Source of the DNA: Sciurus carolinensis
Taxonomy: Eukaryota > Chordata > Mammalia > Rodentia > Sciuridae
Length of the DNA: 64,000 bases
NCBI RefSeq assembly: GCF_902686445.1
Contig: NC_062224.1
Coordinates: 46,437,156-46,501,155, forward strand
Reading direction: 5' to 3'
This document shows positions 1 to 64,000 of the stretch, in pieces (position 1 is the stretch's first letter; the number at the start of each line of letters is the position of its first letter). The notes under the pieces were generated by a model that searched no databases, was not told where the DNA came from, and saw nothing but the letters and a program-made list of their open reading frames with translations. A program made the position numbers and the translations under genes.

Positions 1-53769
<53,769 letters not shown>

Positions 53770-53777
<8 letters not shown>

Positions 53778-53818
53778 TTCTATAAATTCCTTCTTTGGTT
53801 CAAAGATTTTTCTTAATT
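53770..53818 (-). CDS. SVIL: SVIL exon with the recognised start codon (coding part 53770-53777)
   Basis: This 49-nt exon contains ATAGAAATGAAAAG. The ATG is at 53777-53775, giving M-K-R. I chose this start because [10 protein letters not shown] is the known supervillin N-terminus. The context has G at -3 and A at +4, so it is adequate but not optimal. Upstream within the exon the frame stays open as LRKIFEPKKEFIE with no stop, and continues open into the exon at 62007-62091. The acceptor is GTTTTAGTTGCAG and the donor is AAAAG then GTAAGA. Confidence 0.93.
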
Positions 53819-53861
53819 CTGCAACTAAAACAGAGTCAAAAGGAGCAAAAAGAAAGTACAG

Positions 53862-54040
53862 TAGTTAGTGGTCAAGCACTCATTTTATTCATTCAAGCAA
53901 CATATGCTTATTCAACTCAAATTTCTACTCTTGGCTCCCATGCAGCAGAGATACATGACACTGACCAAGTTCCTACTTTCTTGGAGTTTGTTTTCTAGTA
54001 GGGGAGGAAGATGCCAAATAAATAAGCATGCTTATACACA
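53862..54040. repeat. L2-like relic
   Basis: TTTTATTCATTCAAGCAACA through GGAGTTTGTTTTCTAGTAGG resembles the common L2 3' region. Confidence 0.55.
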
Positions 54041-55035
54041 ACCACACAGTCATATTACACACACATCCTAGGCTAATAAATAAACTAGTCCAGGCTAAAA
54101 AGGTTCTGTTTTACCCAGGGAAGTCAAAGGAGGCCTCACTTGTGAGATCTTTCTAGAAAGGTGTTTTTTAGCTGAAATCCAAATACCTCTAACTAATTTT
54201 TGTTAGGCTTAACAATGTATTTTTCAGCTCATATTCTGGAAAACATTTACAAAAGTAAAGACTAGTGCTCTGAAGAGCCACAAGGCCATTGGCAAGCTAA
54301 AATGACCAACTCAGAGTCACTCCTATTTCACCCTATTATTCAATCTGTAAATATCTGTAATAACATGACTGTGCTACCGAATGCATACACCCTGATTAAC
54401 TACAGTTCAGGGCAATGCAGGTCCTACACTCTCCTTAAAGGCTTTTACTGGAAGGAAATACCAGTGTTTGTTTCCAGTTATAATTGAGGTGAATGATGGA
54501 TAAAATGATTACTCAATTCTTCTGGCAGCACTGGATGAAGAAAAAATGTTTTGCTGAGGTTGGGAGGTTCTCATGTGACACCAACTACAGGAATATAAGT
54601 GACCTAAGATCCCAGACAATTGTTTCTTTGGAGAAATGGCCCAAGTTGGTAGAAAATAAAGGTCTTTATTCTCTCCTCCTCCTTCAATTCATAAGTGTTT
54701 GTCTGAGTGGCTCCTATTGAAGACCCAAGAAGGGGTGGGAGAGAGACAAAGGGAGAGGGACTGGGGTGGCTGGATAACTTAGAGCCAATGACAGTGCTGA
54801 AAGTCTGAGTCATAGGAGAAACTCAAGGGGGGAGGATATGAATACGTAGAATTTAATTTTCAACTGCTTTAATTTCTGTTTCTTATTTTAAAGTGATCAG
54901 TTTTAGGAATGAGTCTAAACCCACACGTGACTTTTATAATGCCCTTTGTGTTCAGAGATTTATTATTTTTAAAGGACTGCCACCTAAAACTTTAGATGTA
55001 CTAGCCTTTGCAAAGGTTGCTGGCTTCAAAATAAA

Positions 55036-55055
55036 GTCTCTCTCTCTCTCTCTCT
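55036..55055. repeat. CT simple repeat
   Basis: Ten CT units. Confidence 0.9.
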
Positions 55056-56013
55056 GACTTTGAAAAATCTCTCAGTTAGCTTTCTCAGGAATCAGAGTAG
55101 CTGGAGGCTGAGGTGAACTTGCTCTACAATGTTAATTACATTCCTATTTAGAAGACAAGGGCGCATCCTGCCTCCTGCCTTGCAAAAGGAAGCTCAGCTA
55201 ATAACAGCTTCCCAGTTAACAAATGAGCTCTGATGAGATTATGGTGATAAAATTTTAATGCTGATAGTACATATTTTGAAAATATTTTCAAGGATATATA
55301 CACCAGAGAGTTTTAATTAATTATTTAAACCCCAAAGAGGGGTTTAAACTCTGCTTCAGAGTTTATTGAAACCAAATTCTAGGGACTCTGAAAGACATGT
55401 CTTAAATCCTTGCCTCAAAATCACAACTGAGATGTACAGTAGTATATTACTAGGGTCCTGAAGTATAATGAAACTTACCTTTTCTATCCCCCAATTATTT
55501 CAACTGGATAAGTATAAAAAAACATAAACAAAAACAGTGTCATATAACTTCCACTGGAAAAAGTTAAGTTGTAGTTTTTCATTCTAATTATAGACTGTTG
55601 AACATCATTACCATGTCAATAAATTTCTCATTTTAAAATTTTCTGTAGAAATTATCTTTTTTTAAAAAAAAAGATTCCTGCAGTATGTGAAGAAGTTGAA
55701 CAAGAAGTTGCTTCTGCTACTTTCATTTCCATATTCCAGAAGGAAAGATCAACTTACTAGGAGACCACGCTATTCTCTCACCCACAAAGTTCTACTTTTT
55801 CCAGTGCCATTACTGTAAGAGAGAGTCTGTCTTTGAAAGAAGTTCTTTTGCTTCCTATCCCTTTGTCTATCTTTCTAAATTCTAAAGAAAATCCTACCTA
55901 AGTGATTAAGATGTGAAGATTTATAGAACCTAGAACATCCAATGACCTTCAGATAATATAAGAATTTGTCACACTCCTCCTAATTCTTTAATACTGTGCA
56001 TCAACTAAGACAA

Positions 56014-56359
56014 TGTTGTGCTGTTAAATTGTGGAAAAATAATTGTGTTTGTAACTAGCCCTAGGAAGTCAAGGTCTACTGAGACTACCAGCCAAAGGAG
56101 GGAAAAAGGAGAGGCGTACCTGGGATGATGAAGACCTTGCTCAGCATGTGGCCTTACTCTCCACTGTCCTATACACTTCCTTTCCCTCCCTATAAAATTT
56201 TTGGGTTCTTGAGTTCCCCAAGATGGTGCTTTGAGGACAATTGCCCTGTCCATCTTCTCAGGGATAGCCCTTGAATAAATCTGATTTCCATTCTACCAAC
56301 TCTCTTCTCCTGAGTATTGGTTTTTGCACGGCGAGCAGAAGGACTTGGGTCCAGTAACA
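56014..56359 (+). mobile_element. Solo retroviral LTR (ERV1/ERVK-like by its end)
   Basis: It begins about TGTTGTGCTGTTAAATTGTG. It has an AATAAA signal in CCTTGAATAAATCTGATTTC and an R/U5-like end CACGGCGAGCAGAAGGACTT, finishing GGTCCAGTAACA. The TG…CA ends fit an LTR. No internal viral genes adjoin it. The left end is approximate. Confidence 0.7.
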
Positions 56360-57974
56360 TTAACACCCTCTTTCAATACGGACTGATAAGATGAACAGGG
56401 GACAGGCAATAGTCAAAGTGCTGGTCATCACAGAAGCTGAACCTCAGCCTGCAGCAGGGACGGCAAAGAGAAGGATGGGCAGATCAAGTTATCCTCCAGG
56501 GACCTCTCTGCCCCTTTCTGGACAGAACAGGCTGGCTAGTTCAGGAGTAAACACTACCATCTGGTAGCCACTGACTTCTGGGCAATGGAAGGAAAGTCTC
56601 AGGTTAGCATTTAACAGACACACTGATATATCACATTAGTTATAGACTCAGAAGAGTGGTTGCAGAATATATTAGGGATTGTTATAGGGGTGCTGATGAC
56701 CTTTTGTGTGGGAAATGTGAGCCCAGCACTATAGCATGTTGAATATCTCTGGTTCTCTCCTATTAAATGTTAAATCATCCCCAGTTTTGTGACACAAAAA
56801 TGCCCCCTTGTTTCCAAAGCCCTGTAGGAATTGTCTTGGATTGAGAATCATTGAGAACCATTGATTTCAGTATAAAAATTTCAAATTGGCAGCCTGATCT
56901 CCAGACTCCAACACCCCAGATTATCCAAGACAAATATGACTGCCCATTACTACATTCTCCTCAATCACACACAGATTCAGACTCAAAACTATTGCTCCCA
57001 GAAGCTCGTATCCATCTATCAATACAGTGGGGGCTTGAAGCAACACCTTACAGCCTTACTTGATCATTTTACTGAGGAATTAAATGTGGTCATAAACTGA
57101 AGTATACTTTAAATGTATTGGTGAGCTTATTAATTCTTAGTTGAAATCAATAGTGAGTATTTTAGGGGGAAAAAACCCCTTGAGTAAACAGATAATTACT
57201 TCTTAGTCTATTTTTTTCTAACAAATACATTTTTCAGTTAGTAAGATTTGTCTCATTCCTATAGACTTGAGATTATAAGAAAGAAATTATGTGCGAGACA
57301 AAAATCATATAAAAGAAATTATGTGCAGGTATTTGAGCTTGGCTTCTTTTCTCCAAATCTATAATTTAAAGGAAAATTAGTAAAACAAATGTGTAATACA
57401 ACTACTTTTATATATCTCATGGAAAACAACTTTAGTTATGAAAGAGAGAATGACATTTTATATGAATTGCTGATATGTGTGCACATTTTTTTTTTAATCC
57501 CAAACTTTACATGAGCTCTTATGCCCTCACTAGGCCCTCCAGTTGAATTTCTACACAAATTTATTACTCTGGAGTACTGTAAAACAGATAATAATACTAG
57601 AAAATCATGGACTGAAGTTAGCCATGCTGTGGAAATCTATATTGTAACTCCATTGTTTCACATACAGAGACCGTCTACAGTTCTATCAGTTATTTTCTGA
57701 TAGTCTTGAGGGTTTCTTTCCTTTTAAAATTTTTATATAATTTAAGACTTATGGAAAATTTTAAAGACATCTTTCATAGTATGTTAAGATTGTATTACAT
57801 TTCATTTATTGTATCTTTTTTTCTCTTTGTAAGTATATATATAGTGTACTTATGAAGTACACATATTTATGTGATATTTTTTCTAAGTATTTGAGTAAGT
57901 TGCAGCATAATACCTCTTTATGTCTTCAGTGTATACTTCCTAAAATTGAGCAATAGGAATACACATACACACAC

Positions 57975-58072
57975 TTTTGTACATATATATATATATACAT
58001 ACGTATGTATATATATATGTGTGCATATGAATATATAGATAAATATATATATCCCTATATACATATATATAT
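57975..58072. repeat. AT-rich simple sequence, palindromic
   Basis: TACATATATATATATATACA and GTATGTATATATATATGTGT around a central ACATACGTATGT palindrome. Confidence 0.85.
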
Positions 58073-58074
58073 GT

Positions 58075-58268
58075 TTATTTTTCTGATGACATTAAGGATT
58101 GAACCCAGGGGAGTTTTATTACTGAGCTACATGTCTAGTCTTTTAATAATTTATTTATTTTTATTTTGAGACAGGATCTCTAAATTTTCCAGGCTGGTCT
58201 TGAACTTATGATTCGTCTACCTCAGCCTCCTGGGTCACTAGAATTACAGGCATGCACCAGGGGCCCAT
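58075..58268 (-). repeat. B1-ID fusion SINE, reverse
   Basis: AAGGATTGAACCCAGGGGAG, CTGAGCTACATGTCTAGTC, TTTGAGACAGGATCTCTAAA and CTCAGCCTCCTGGGTCACTA. Confidence 0.88.
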
Positions 58269-59049
58269 CAGCAATAGGAATATTTTTAAAAATTAGATTC
58301 TAATAGTCCTAATTTAATTGTGCGCTCTCTCATAATTAAAATTCAGAACTGGTTCAGATTTAGTAACACTAAATACATCAAGCAATCCAGATATAAACAA
58401 GCATAGATGGTCAAATTTCCTTTATAAAGAAATGTTCTATTTTGCTTTCAAATAGATTAAGACGCTCACACATAGGAATTATTCCTTTTATATGTGCTAC
58501 CTTGGTCCCCTACCCATTTGAGTAATTTACAGTTGTACTTCTATGACAATATGGAGTTCATGAGTTTTATTTTTTGAGTTACTGGTGAGAGGAGAGGAGT
58601 TGTTTGGTAAGTTTTCAAGTAAGGTCATTTAAGAAAATTTGACAATGGCTCTATAATATTCTATAATGGTATCCATCAAATATTCTTTGTAATAAGAATA
58701 TATAGCACCAATACTTAGGATAATTGGTCTTCTGGGTGCTTCTCTTGGGAAACAATTTCTTCAACTAGCTCTGAGAAATAGAAAATCTCTGGCAAAGACC
58801 TTGTTGAATTCAGTTCTATAAACCTGAGTACCATAGAATATTCCAAAGAAATTTAAGTGGTAGGAGAGTGCCAAGAACACTTCTCTCTCCTCTGTCACTT
58901 AAGAGCCTGAGAGCTCAGACCAGACCTGCCACATTCTGAACACCGATCTGTCTTCCCACAGGAGTAACACACTTTAATTTTCACAATTGGATGACAGCCA
59001 CTAATATGAAGACAAGCAACTTAGAAAATAAGTAATTACCAACCAAGAG

Positions 59050-59240
59050 GAATAAGGGGAAGGTGTGACAGCTGAAAGGTATGGGGTTTCCTTTTGAAAT
59101 GATGAAAATGTTCTAAAATTGATTGTGAAGATGGACGTACAACTCTGTGAAAATACACAAAGCCAGTGAATTCTATGTTCCAAAATGACAAATTCTATGG
59201 TATGTGCAGTATATGTTAATAAAGCTGTTAAAGACATTAA
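59050..59240 (+). mobile_element. LINE-1 3'-end fragment
   Basis: AAATTGATTGTGAAGATGGA, ACAACTCTGTGAAAATACAC and TATATGTTAATAAAGCTGTT match the L1 3' UTR terminus. A related 39-bp piece recurs at 60676-60714. Confidence 0.75.
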
Positions 59241-60334
59241 TGCATTTGGTCCATTTCATAATTCCAAAATGGAAAATCTATTCTAACAATATGATCTTTA
59301 TATAAGTAAAGATTTTTAATTCCTTGATTTCTCCTTTGTGATATACAGTTAAGGAAAACCCCTGAGAGAAAAAGGAACCACCATTTTAAGGCTCAGTTTC
59401 ACAGGTATAAGAATCCCTCACCAAATGAATAGAAACTTCGGCAAACTTACAAACAGACATAGAACTCTATTTCTCTGAAACAAAATTTGATCAGTTCTGT
59501 TTTTAACATTATATTGCTAAGAGCCAATAGGCAAAATCATTAAAGTATCTGTTAAGACAGAGAAACAGACAGATTGCTGGGTAATACCTGGGTCTTTCCA
59601 AATATGCCTGCCCCAAGTCAGAGATAGCAAAGACTATGTGAAATAAGACCTGGGGAACTAAGGAGAAATTCAGGGGAGGAGAGGCATGGGCACTTTTAAG
59701 CATACTTTAAAGATTCAAAGTTAATTTAGAAACAAAAATTTGTTAATTTAGAAACAAAAATTGTGTTAACATATAAAATCATCATCTCTGGTTTGTGAAA
59801 ATTATACTTTTATAATCAATTAATATACATTTTATAATAAAATGTTAATTAACATCATTTAAATTTTTGTTATATATGAAGTTAAAATATGAGTTTTAAG
59901 GAACCTAGCATCTCAAGTTGTTCCTAGCTTTTCTGGTGTGGTATTATTTATGGTGCCATTTATCAAAAAAGGGAACTTGGGTACAGAAGCAGGAAGAGGG
60001 ATCCTTTCTCCTGGTGGAAACAACTTTTATTATATAGAACTGCGCCTAATCAGTTCACTCCTGTCAGCTACTGCCCAAATAAATCTGTTCATTCTTCTAC
60101 TTTGCTTTGATCATATTCATAGATTTTAAACAATTATGTTTGACTCAGATTAAATTGGGTTTCTTTGTCTTTCACGAAGAATCCTAAAAATTGGAAGGGC
60201 CATTTTGTTTTGCACCTGGTCCACATCCCATCCACATGGGAACCCTCCTGCCTTACCATAAACCCATGGCCTCATGCCTTTGCCTTACAGAGAACTTATG
60301 AGTTCAAAATGTGGGTCAATTCCTTTCTGGGTGT

Positions 60335-60664
60335 AGTAGTTCCCCTTTATCTGCAGTATCACCTTCTATGGTTTCAGGTACTATGGTCAACTGCAGTCTG
60401 AAAATATTAATGTTTGTCCTGGCTCTTTCAAGAGAGAGATGGAAACCACAACACAAAAGTTTTAGTATAATATATTCATATAATTGTCCTATTTATTATT
60501 AGCAGTTACTACTTTAATCTCTTACTGTGCCTAATTTATAAATTAAACTTTATCATAGGTATGTATGTATAGGAAAGAATATAGCACTTGGTGCTATCTG
60601 CATTTTCAGGCATCCACTGGGGTTCTTGGAAAGTATCACCTATAGATAAAGGGGGACTACTGTA
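60335..60664. mobile_element. Tigger-type (TcMar) DNA transposon, non-autonomous
   Basis: Terminal inverted repeats are visible: TAGTAGTTCCCCTTTATC at the left and GATAAAGGGGGACTACTGTA at the right. Inside are TTTCAGGTACTATGGTCAAC, GTCTGAAAATATTAA and TCAGGCATCCACTGGGGTTC, all typical of Tigger elements. About 330 bp, too short to encode a transposase. Confidence 0.8.
60416..60639 (+). repeat. Inverted repeat, left arm (interior of the Tigger element)
   Basis: 224 bp from GTCCTGGCTCTTTCAAGAG to GGAAAGTATCAC. Its reverse complement is at 61483-61701 with four substitutions and one 5-nt gap by my count. Confidence 0.95.
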
Positions 60665-60675
60665 CCTTTAAATGG

Positions 60676-60714
60676 ACAAATTCTATGGTATGTGCATTAT
60701 ATGTTAATAAAGCT
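60676..60714 (+). repeat. 39-bp copy of the L1 3' terminus
   Basis: Matches 59188-59226 with one difference (GCAGTAT versus GCATTAT). Confidence 0.9.
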
Positions 60715-61482
60715 TTTTCATATGAAATCTTATCTATCTTCTTTTCATTCTGCACATTATTCTTATTTCTTGGCTCCTGGGGCAAACAGAATAAGCCTGT
60801 ATTTCAGTGGAAAGCTTTGTTAGTATTTGACAACGGCAATGTGTCCCTGTTTAAGTTTTCTTCACCAAGTGAAATCCATGGAGTCTTGCAACTATCCATC
60901 CTCATCAGACCATCTCTAGGCATGGCAACGACTCAGTTCCTCAGGATATATTCCAATTTGTCAGTATACCTTTTAAACTGGATTTAGTTTCTAGTAAAAG
61001 AATATCTCTTTTGATCTAATTGATTTGGGCTTTGATTTTTTTCTTCCCTTTCAGAACAGAGAAAAAAATCTGCCCTTCCAGCCAACCTGTTTTTTCTAAA
61101 GTAAGGGTTATGAAGTTCATTGGGAATGAGGACATTTTGTGAGCTGTTACTTATAAGTGATCATTGTACTAGCATTGCAGTTGGTGGGAAACAGAGATTA
61201 AGCAATGCTTACCTCATGTCAGAGACAAAACTAGAGGGAGTCAGCCTAGAGCAAGTGTATATATTTTTACTGCCTGTGCACCTTTTACAATGGAAACAGT
61301 AATTTGCCCAACATGTGTGAGTACTGACTTAGGGAAGAAGAAAGAATTATGACACTGTGTGCACCAGCTATTGGTCGCATAGTAGGCAGCTCTAAGATAT
61401 TGAGCGTAAAGGCCCTAACAATGAGAAAAAGCAAGTGGCAAGGGGAGAAGACCCTAGAGGGAGTGGCTCTTTCCAAGTGAAA

Positions 61483-61701
61483 GTGATACTTTCCAAGAAC
61501 CCCAGTGGATGCCTGAAAATGCAGATAGCACCAAGTGCTATATTCTTTCCTATACATACACACCTATGATAAAGTTTAATTTATAAATTAGGCACAGTAA
61601 GAGATTAAAGTGGTAACTGCTAATAATAAATAGGACAATTATATCAATATACTAAAACTTTTGTGATGTGGTTTCCATCTCTCTCTTGAAAGAGCCAGGA
61701 C
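61483..61701 (-). repeat. Inverted repeat, right arm (lacks the transposon ends)
   Basis: 219 bp from GTGATACTTTCCAAGAAC to AGAGCCAGGAC, the reverse complement of 60416-60639. It lacks both terminal inverted repeats of the Tigger element. The 10-mer GACCCTAGAG occurs at 61450-61459 and 61699-61708, bracketing it. Confidence 0.95.
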
Positions 61702-62006
61702 CCTAGAGTGGGTGGAGATGAATGGGGGTAAGGAATGTGCAGTCCTAATCCTGGAGAAGGTAAAGGTAAGAAGGGAGAAGAGGGAAAGTTGACTCTCCCC
61801 CTCCTCACCCCGTCTCCAGTAAAAACTTGATGCCAAAGACTAAAGGGGATGGACAGTAGAAAGGTGAGGATTTGAAATGTAAGAAAGTACATGAATTGAA
61901 GCTCATTCTCGGATGAGGTGAGAAGTGAGAGAAGCCCTCAGAGAGACCCAGGTAACACAATCCTTACATGCCCAGTCATCAGCTAGCCATTCAGAAAACG
62001 TCTTAC

Positions 62007-62091
62007 CTTTAGGAAGTGCAGCTAAAAGTTGAGCATCGAATCCACTTTTGTGGGAAGAAAGTTTTTCTTTATTGTCGAGTGAGAACTCTTT
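62007..62091 (-). other. SVIL: SVIL upstream exon, 85 nt (5' UTR or N-terminal coding)
   Basis: Predicted from a clean acceptor (TTTTAGCTTTCAG at 62093-62092) and donor (CCTAAAG then GTAAGA at 62006). It reads without a stop as KEFSLDNKEKLSSHKSGFDA then QLLAALPK, ends with one base (G), and joins the ATG exon as E-L-R-K-I-F in frame with M-K-R-K. It may be 5' UTR, as in known short SVIL transcripts, or code for an N-terminal extension. No ATG in this frame lies within the exon itself; the one at 62136 is upstream of the acceptor. Transcript data would be needed to place it firmly. Confidence 0.65.
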
Positions 62092-62244
62092 CTGAAAGCT
62101 AAAAGTCGTTCCATTAATAAAGTGTTGAAAGACCATTTAAATCAATATATAGCATAGGACATAAAAAATGCAGAACATAAAGAATCATGTTATTGTTACA
62201 CATAGTTAAAAATGTTTTCTTTTGGAGAGTGCTTTGGTAAATTA

Positions 62245-62335
62245 AAAAAAAAAAAATTTTTTTAAGTGCTGGGGATTGAAACCAGCCCCATACATGCTAC
62301 GCAAGCACTCTACCATTGAACTACATCCCTGGCCC
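62245..62335 (-). repeat. ID SINE, reverse
   Basis: AAGTGCTGGGGATTGAAACC through CATTGAACTACATCCCTGGC. Confidence 0.88.
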
Positions 62336-62439
62336 TATTAATACTTATGTTAATATTATGATTTTTTTGTGCAAGTAAGAGCCAGCACTGGCAAGTTGTG
62401 TAGGGTGGTGAAATGTTGCAGGATCTTGGAATCATATTC

Positions 62440-62830
62440 TTTTGTTCTGATCAATGATGTCTTCTAGACCCCATCTGTGTACACTTGGATTAATTGCTCT
62501 ACCTCTCTGTGCTACAGTTTCTTCCTTAGAAAATCAGTAACTGGATGAAGTGACCTAAATGCTGTCTTCCACTGTTAAAATTATACTAAAGTCACATACG
62601 CCTTCAAACAATCAAGAAACCAAAGCATGATCAAAAGGTCTGAAAGACCCATGAAGATGGTCTTGGAATAAAAGGGAAGAATTATAGAGGGATTGAGTGC
62701 TCACTATGCACTTTTCCCCTATAATAAGCATATCCAGGTCATCTTCATGTTCTCCACTAGACTCTATGAGGTGTACAGCTCTCAGAGGTGTGTGCTCTGC
62801 CCAAGAGGTCATGCAATAGGCACTACTTTG
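62440..62830. repeat. MIR-like relics
   Basis: ACCTCTCTGTGCTACAGTTT at 62502 and CTATGAGGTGTACAGCTCTC at 62763 match MIR core words. Two fragments, ends uncertain. Confidence 0.5.
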
Positions 62831-63264
62831 TATCAGTTGCTGGTGGTGTGAATATCTCCACCATGGCCAATTTGCGCTACCCACAGGGTCCAACGCAACT
62901 AAAAGTGAGGAATGAGACACACACCAGTGAGTGTGGTACCAGTTGGCTCCAGAACACACCTGGAAGGAGTTCATCCTCGGTTTACATGATGTGCCCAAGG
63001 ACACAGATTTGACAAGGAGAGACAAGGTTCAAATCTCGCTCCTGCCCCAGTACTGTAAATGTGCAGCTGCCCAAGGCTGCGGGCTACACTTCAGAGTCCT
63101 GGATGGAAATATGCCTGGAGTCTAGCAAGGCAGATGGTGCTGCTGCCTCGAAAAGAAAATAAAGCTAGGCAAACAAGACACTACCACTCTCCAACATCAA
63201 TTACCTTCACAGAAGCGAATAATAGGTCTAAAAATGCATTCAAGGGGAAGCTGAATTTCCCCAT

Positions 63265-63607
63265 GGCTATGGTTTAGATAAGTGTCCCCCAAAAGTCCAT
63301 ATGTAAAGATCTGGTCTGCTGGGAGCACTGTTGGGAGGTGCTGTGAACCTTTAGGAGGACGGACTCAGTGGTAGGTCCTTAGGTCATTAGGTTGTGGGAT
63401 CCTGATCTTTCCCTCTCAGTCTCTTCCTGTTACAAGATGTGACCATTTGTTGTGATATATGCTTTTGCCATGTTGTGCCACCTTCATCAGAGAGGGCGAC
63501 CCAATCTTAAACTTGGATCTCTAGAACTATGAGCCAAATAAACCTCTATTCTTCATAAGTAGCCTGTGACAGGTATTTGGTTGTAGTAATATGAAACTCT
63601 CTAATAT
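63265..63607 (+). mobile_element. MaLR-type LTR (ERVL-MaLR)
   Basis: GGCTATGGTTTAGATAAGTG, GCACTGTTGGGAGGTGCTGT, AACTATGAGCCAAATAAACC and the end AATATGAAACTCTCTAATA. Antisense to SVIL. Confidence 0.8.
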
Positions 63608-63952
63608 ACCCATGTACCTCTTTCTGTTTATAGGGGTACATTTCCATAGAGGCCCAAGAAGATTATAAGTAAGATGCTGGGCATACTGTCTAAGAGGGAC
63701 ACATGAATATTCTACATTTCACATATAAGTTAAATTTGAAGGAATTTCCACACATTTTAAAACCTGGTACACCATCCAACCTTTGTAGAATCAAGTCTAT
63801 CAGAAATTTATCTCATGTAAATGCAGTAAACTTACATTCATAAACTTGTCATGGACTCACAATATTTAATAAAATATTGAGAATAATTAAGTTTTATAAA
63901 CCACATGCTAGATCAGCTTGGAGACAATCTGCCTGGTCAGAATTAATACCAC

Positions 63953-64000
63953 TGGGCTGGGTACAGTGGCAACACACCTGTAATCCAGTTACTCAGGAGG
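63953..64000 (+). repeat. B1/7SL-type SINE, cut by window end
   Basis: GGCTGGGTACAGTGGCAACA then CCTGTAATCCAGTTACTCAG, the 7SL-derived left end. Confidence 0.85.

Larger units (their letters stand above)
53819..62006 (-). other. SVIL: SVIL 5' intron, 8.2 kb
   Basis: Contains an L2-like relic at 53862, a CT repeat at 55036, an LTR at 56014, AT-rich simple sequence at 57975 and a B1-ID SINE at 58075. It also has an L1 3' end at 59050, a Tigger-type transposon at 60335 and an inverted repeat pairing 60416-60639 with 61483-61701. No exon recognised. Confidence 0.8.
62092..64000 (-). other. Upstream SVIL intron or 5' flank
   Basis: No exon recognised. Contains an ID SINE at 62245, MIR-like stretches at 62440-62580 and 62690-62830, a MaLR LTR at 63265 and the start of a B1-type SINE at 63953. 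No CpG-rich promoter is seen, so the gene's first exon probably lies further right. Confidence 0.7.

Noticed and set aside
62612..63025. 137-codon minus-strand open frame upstream of the SVIL exons
   Set aside because: Overlaps MIR-like repeat sequence and shows no recognisable domain.

Overview
This is a single-gene window from a mammalian nuclear genome. The gene is SVIL (supervillin/archvillin), read on the minus strand, so transcription runs from high to low coordinates. I recognised the protein from its exon translations, and all 17 exons here that carry part of the reading frame join in frame with splice sites. The species is most likely a squirrel (Sciuridae, marmot or ground-squirrel type). 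The evidence is the dense load of tRNA-Ala-type ID SINEs, B1-ID fusion SINEs and the squirrel-type reversed ID element with a long TTTATTTATTT-containing extension.

Layout in transcription order: 62092-64000 is upstream intron. An exon at 62007-62091 is 5' UTR or possibly coding. The exon at 53770-53818 carries the recognised ATG (53777-53775). Constitutive coding exons follow at 53489-53640 and 50380-51034. A muscle-type (archvillin) cassette of three exons lies at 36469-36552, 33368-34234 and 32841-33011. Constitutive exons follow at 32107-32141, 31481-31542 and 30656-30795. A second, 32-codon optional exon is at 29371-29466. The remaining exons are 27430-27673, 26457-27030, 25409-25634, 17642-17771, 4606-4753, 751-840 and 575-661. 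The gene continues past base 1; its gelsolin-like repeats and villin headpiece are outside the window. By my count the window encodes 1256 codons plus one base with all optional exons, and 850 codons plus one base without the four optional exons. Each optional exon is a multiple of three and keeps phase.

The rest is intron (about 94 percent). It holds some thirty ID/B1-ID SINEs, a 3' L1 fragment with decayed ORF2 (8.2-10.0 kb), five MaLR-type LTRs all in plus orientation, one other clear LTR near 56.2 kb, MIR and L2 relics, a Tigger-type DNA transposon near 60.5 kb and several microsatellites. No other protein-coding gene, functional tRNA/rRNA gene or CRISPR array is supported.

The points most worth a second look are: (1) a 98-percent-identical inverted repeat of about 220 bp at 60.4/61.7 kb, built from the interior of an old transposon; (2) an open frame running upstream of the recognised SVIL ATG through the preceding exon; (3) a GC-AG intron after a 35-nt exon; (4) a pure T20 polypyrimidine tract at the acceptor of the second coding exon; (5) the complete archvillin cassette with weak splice sites.
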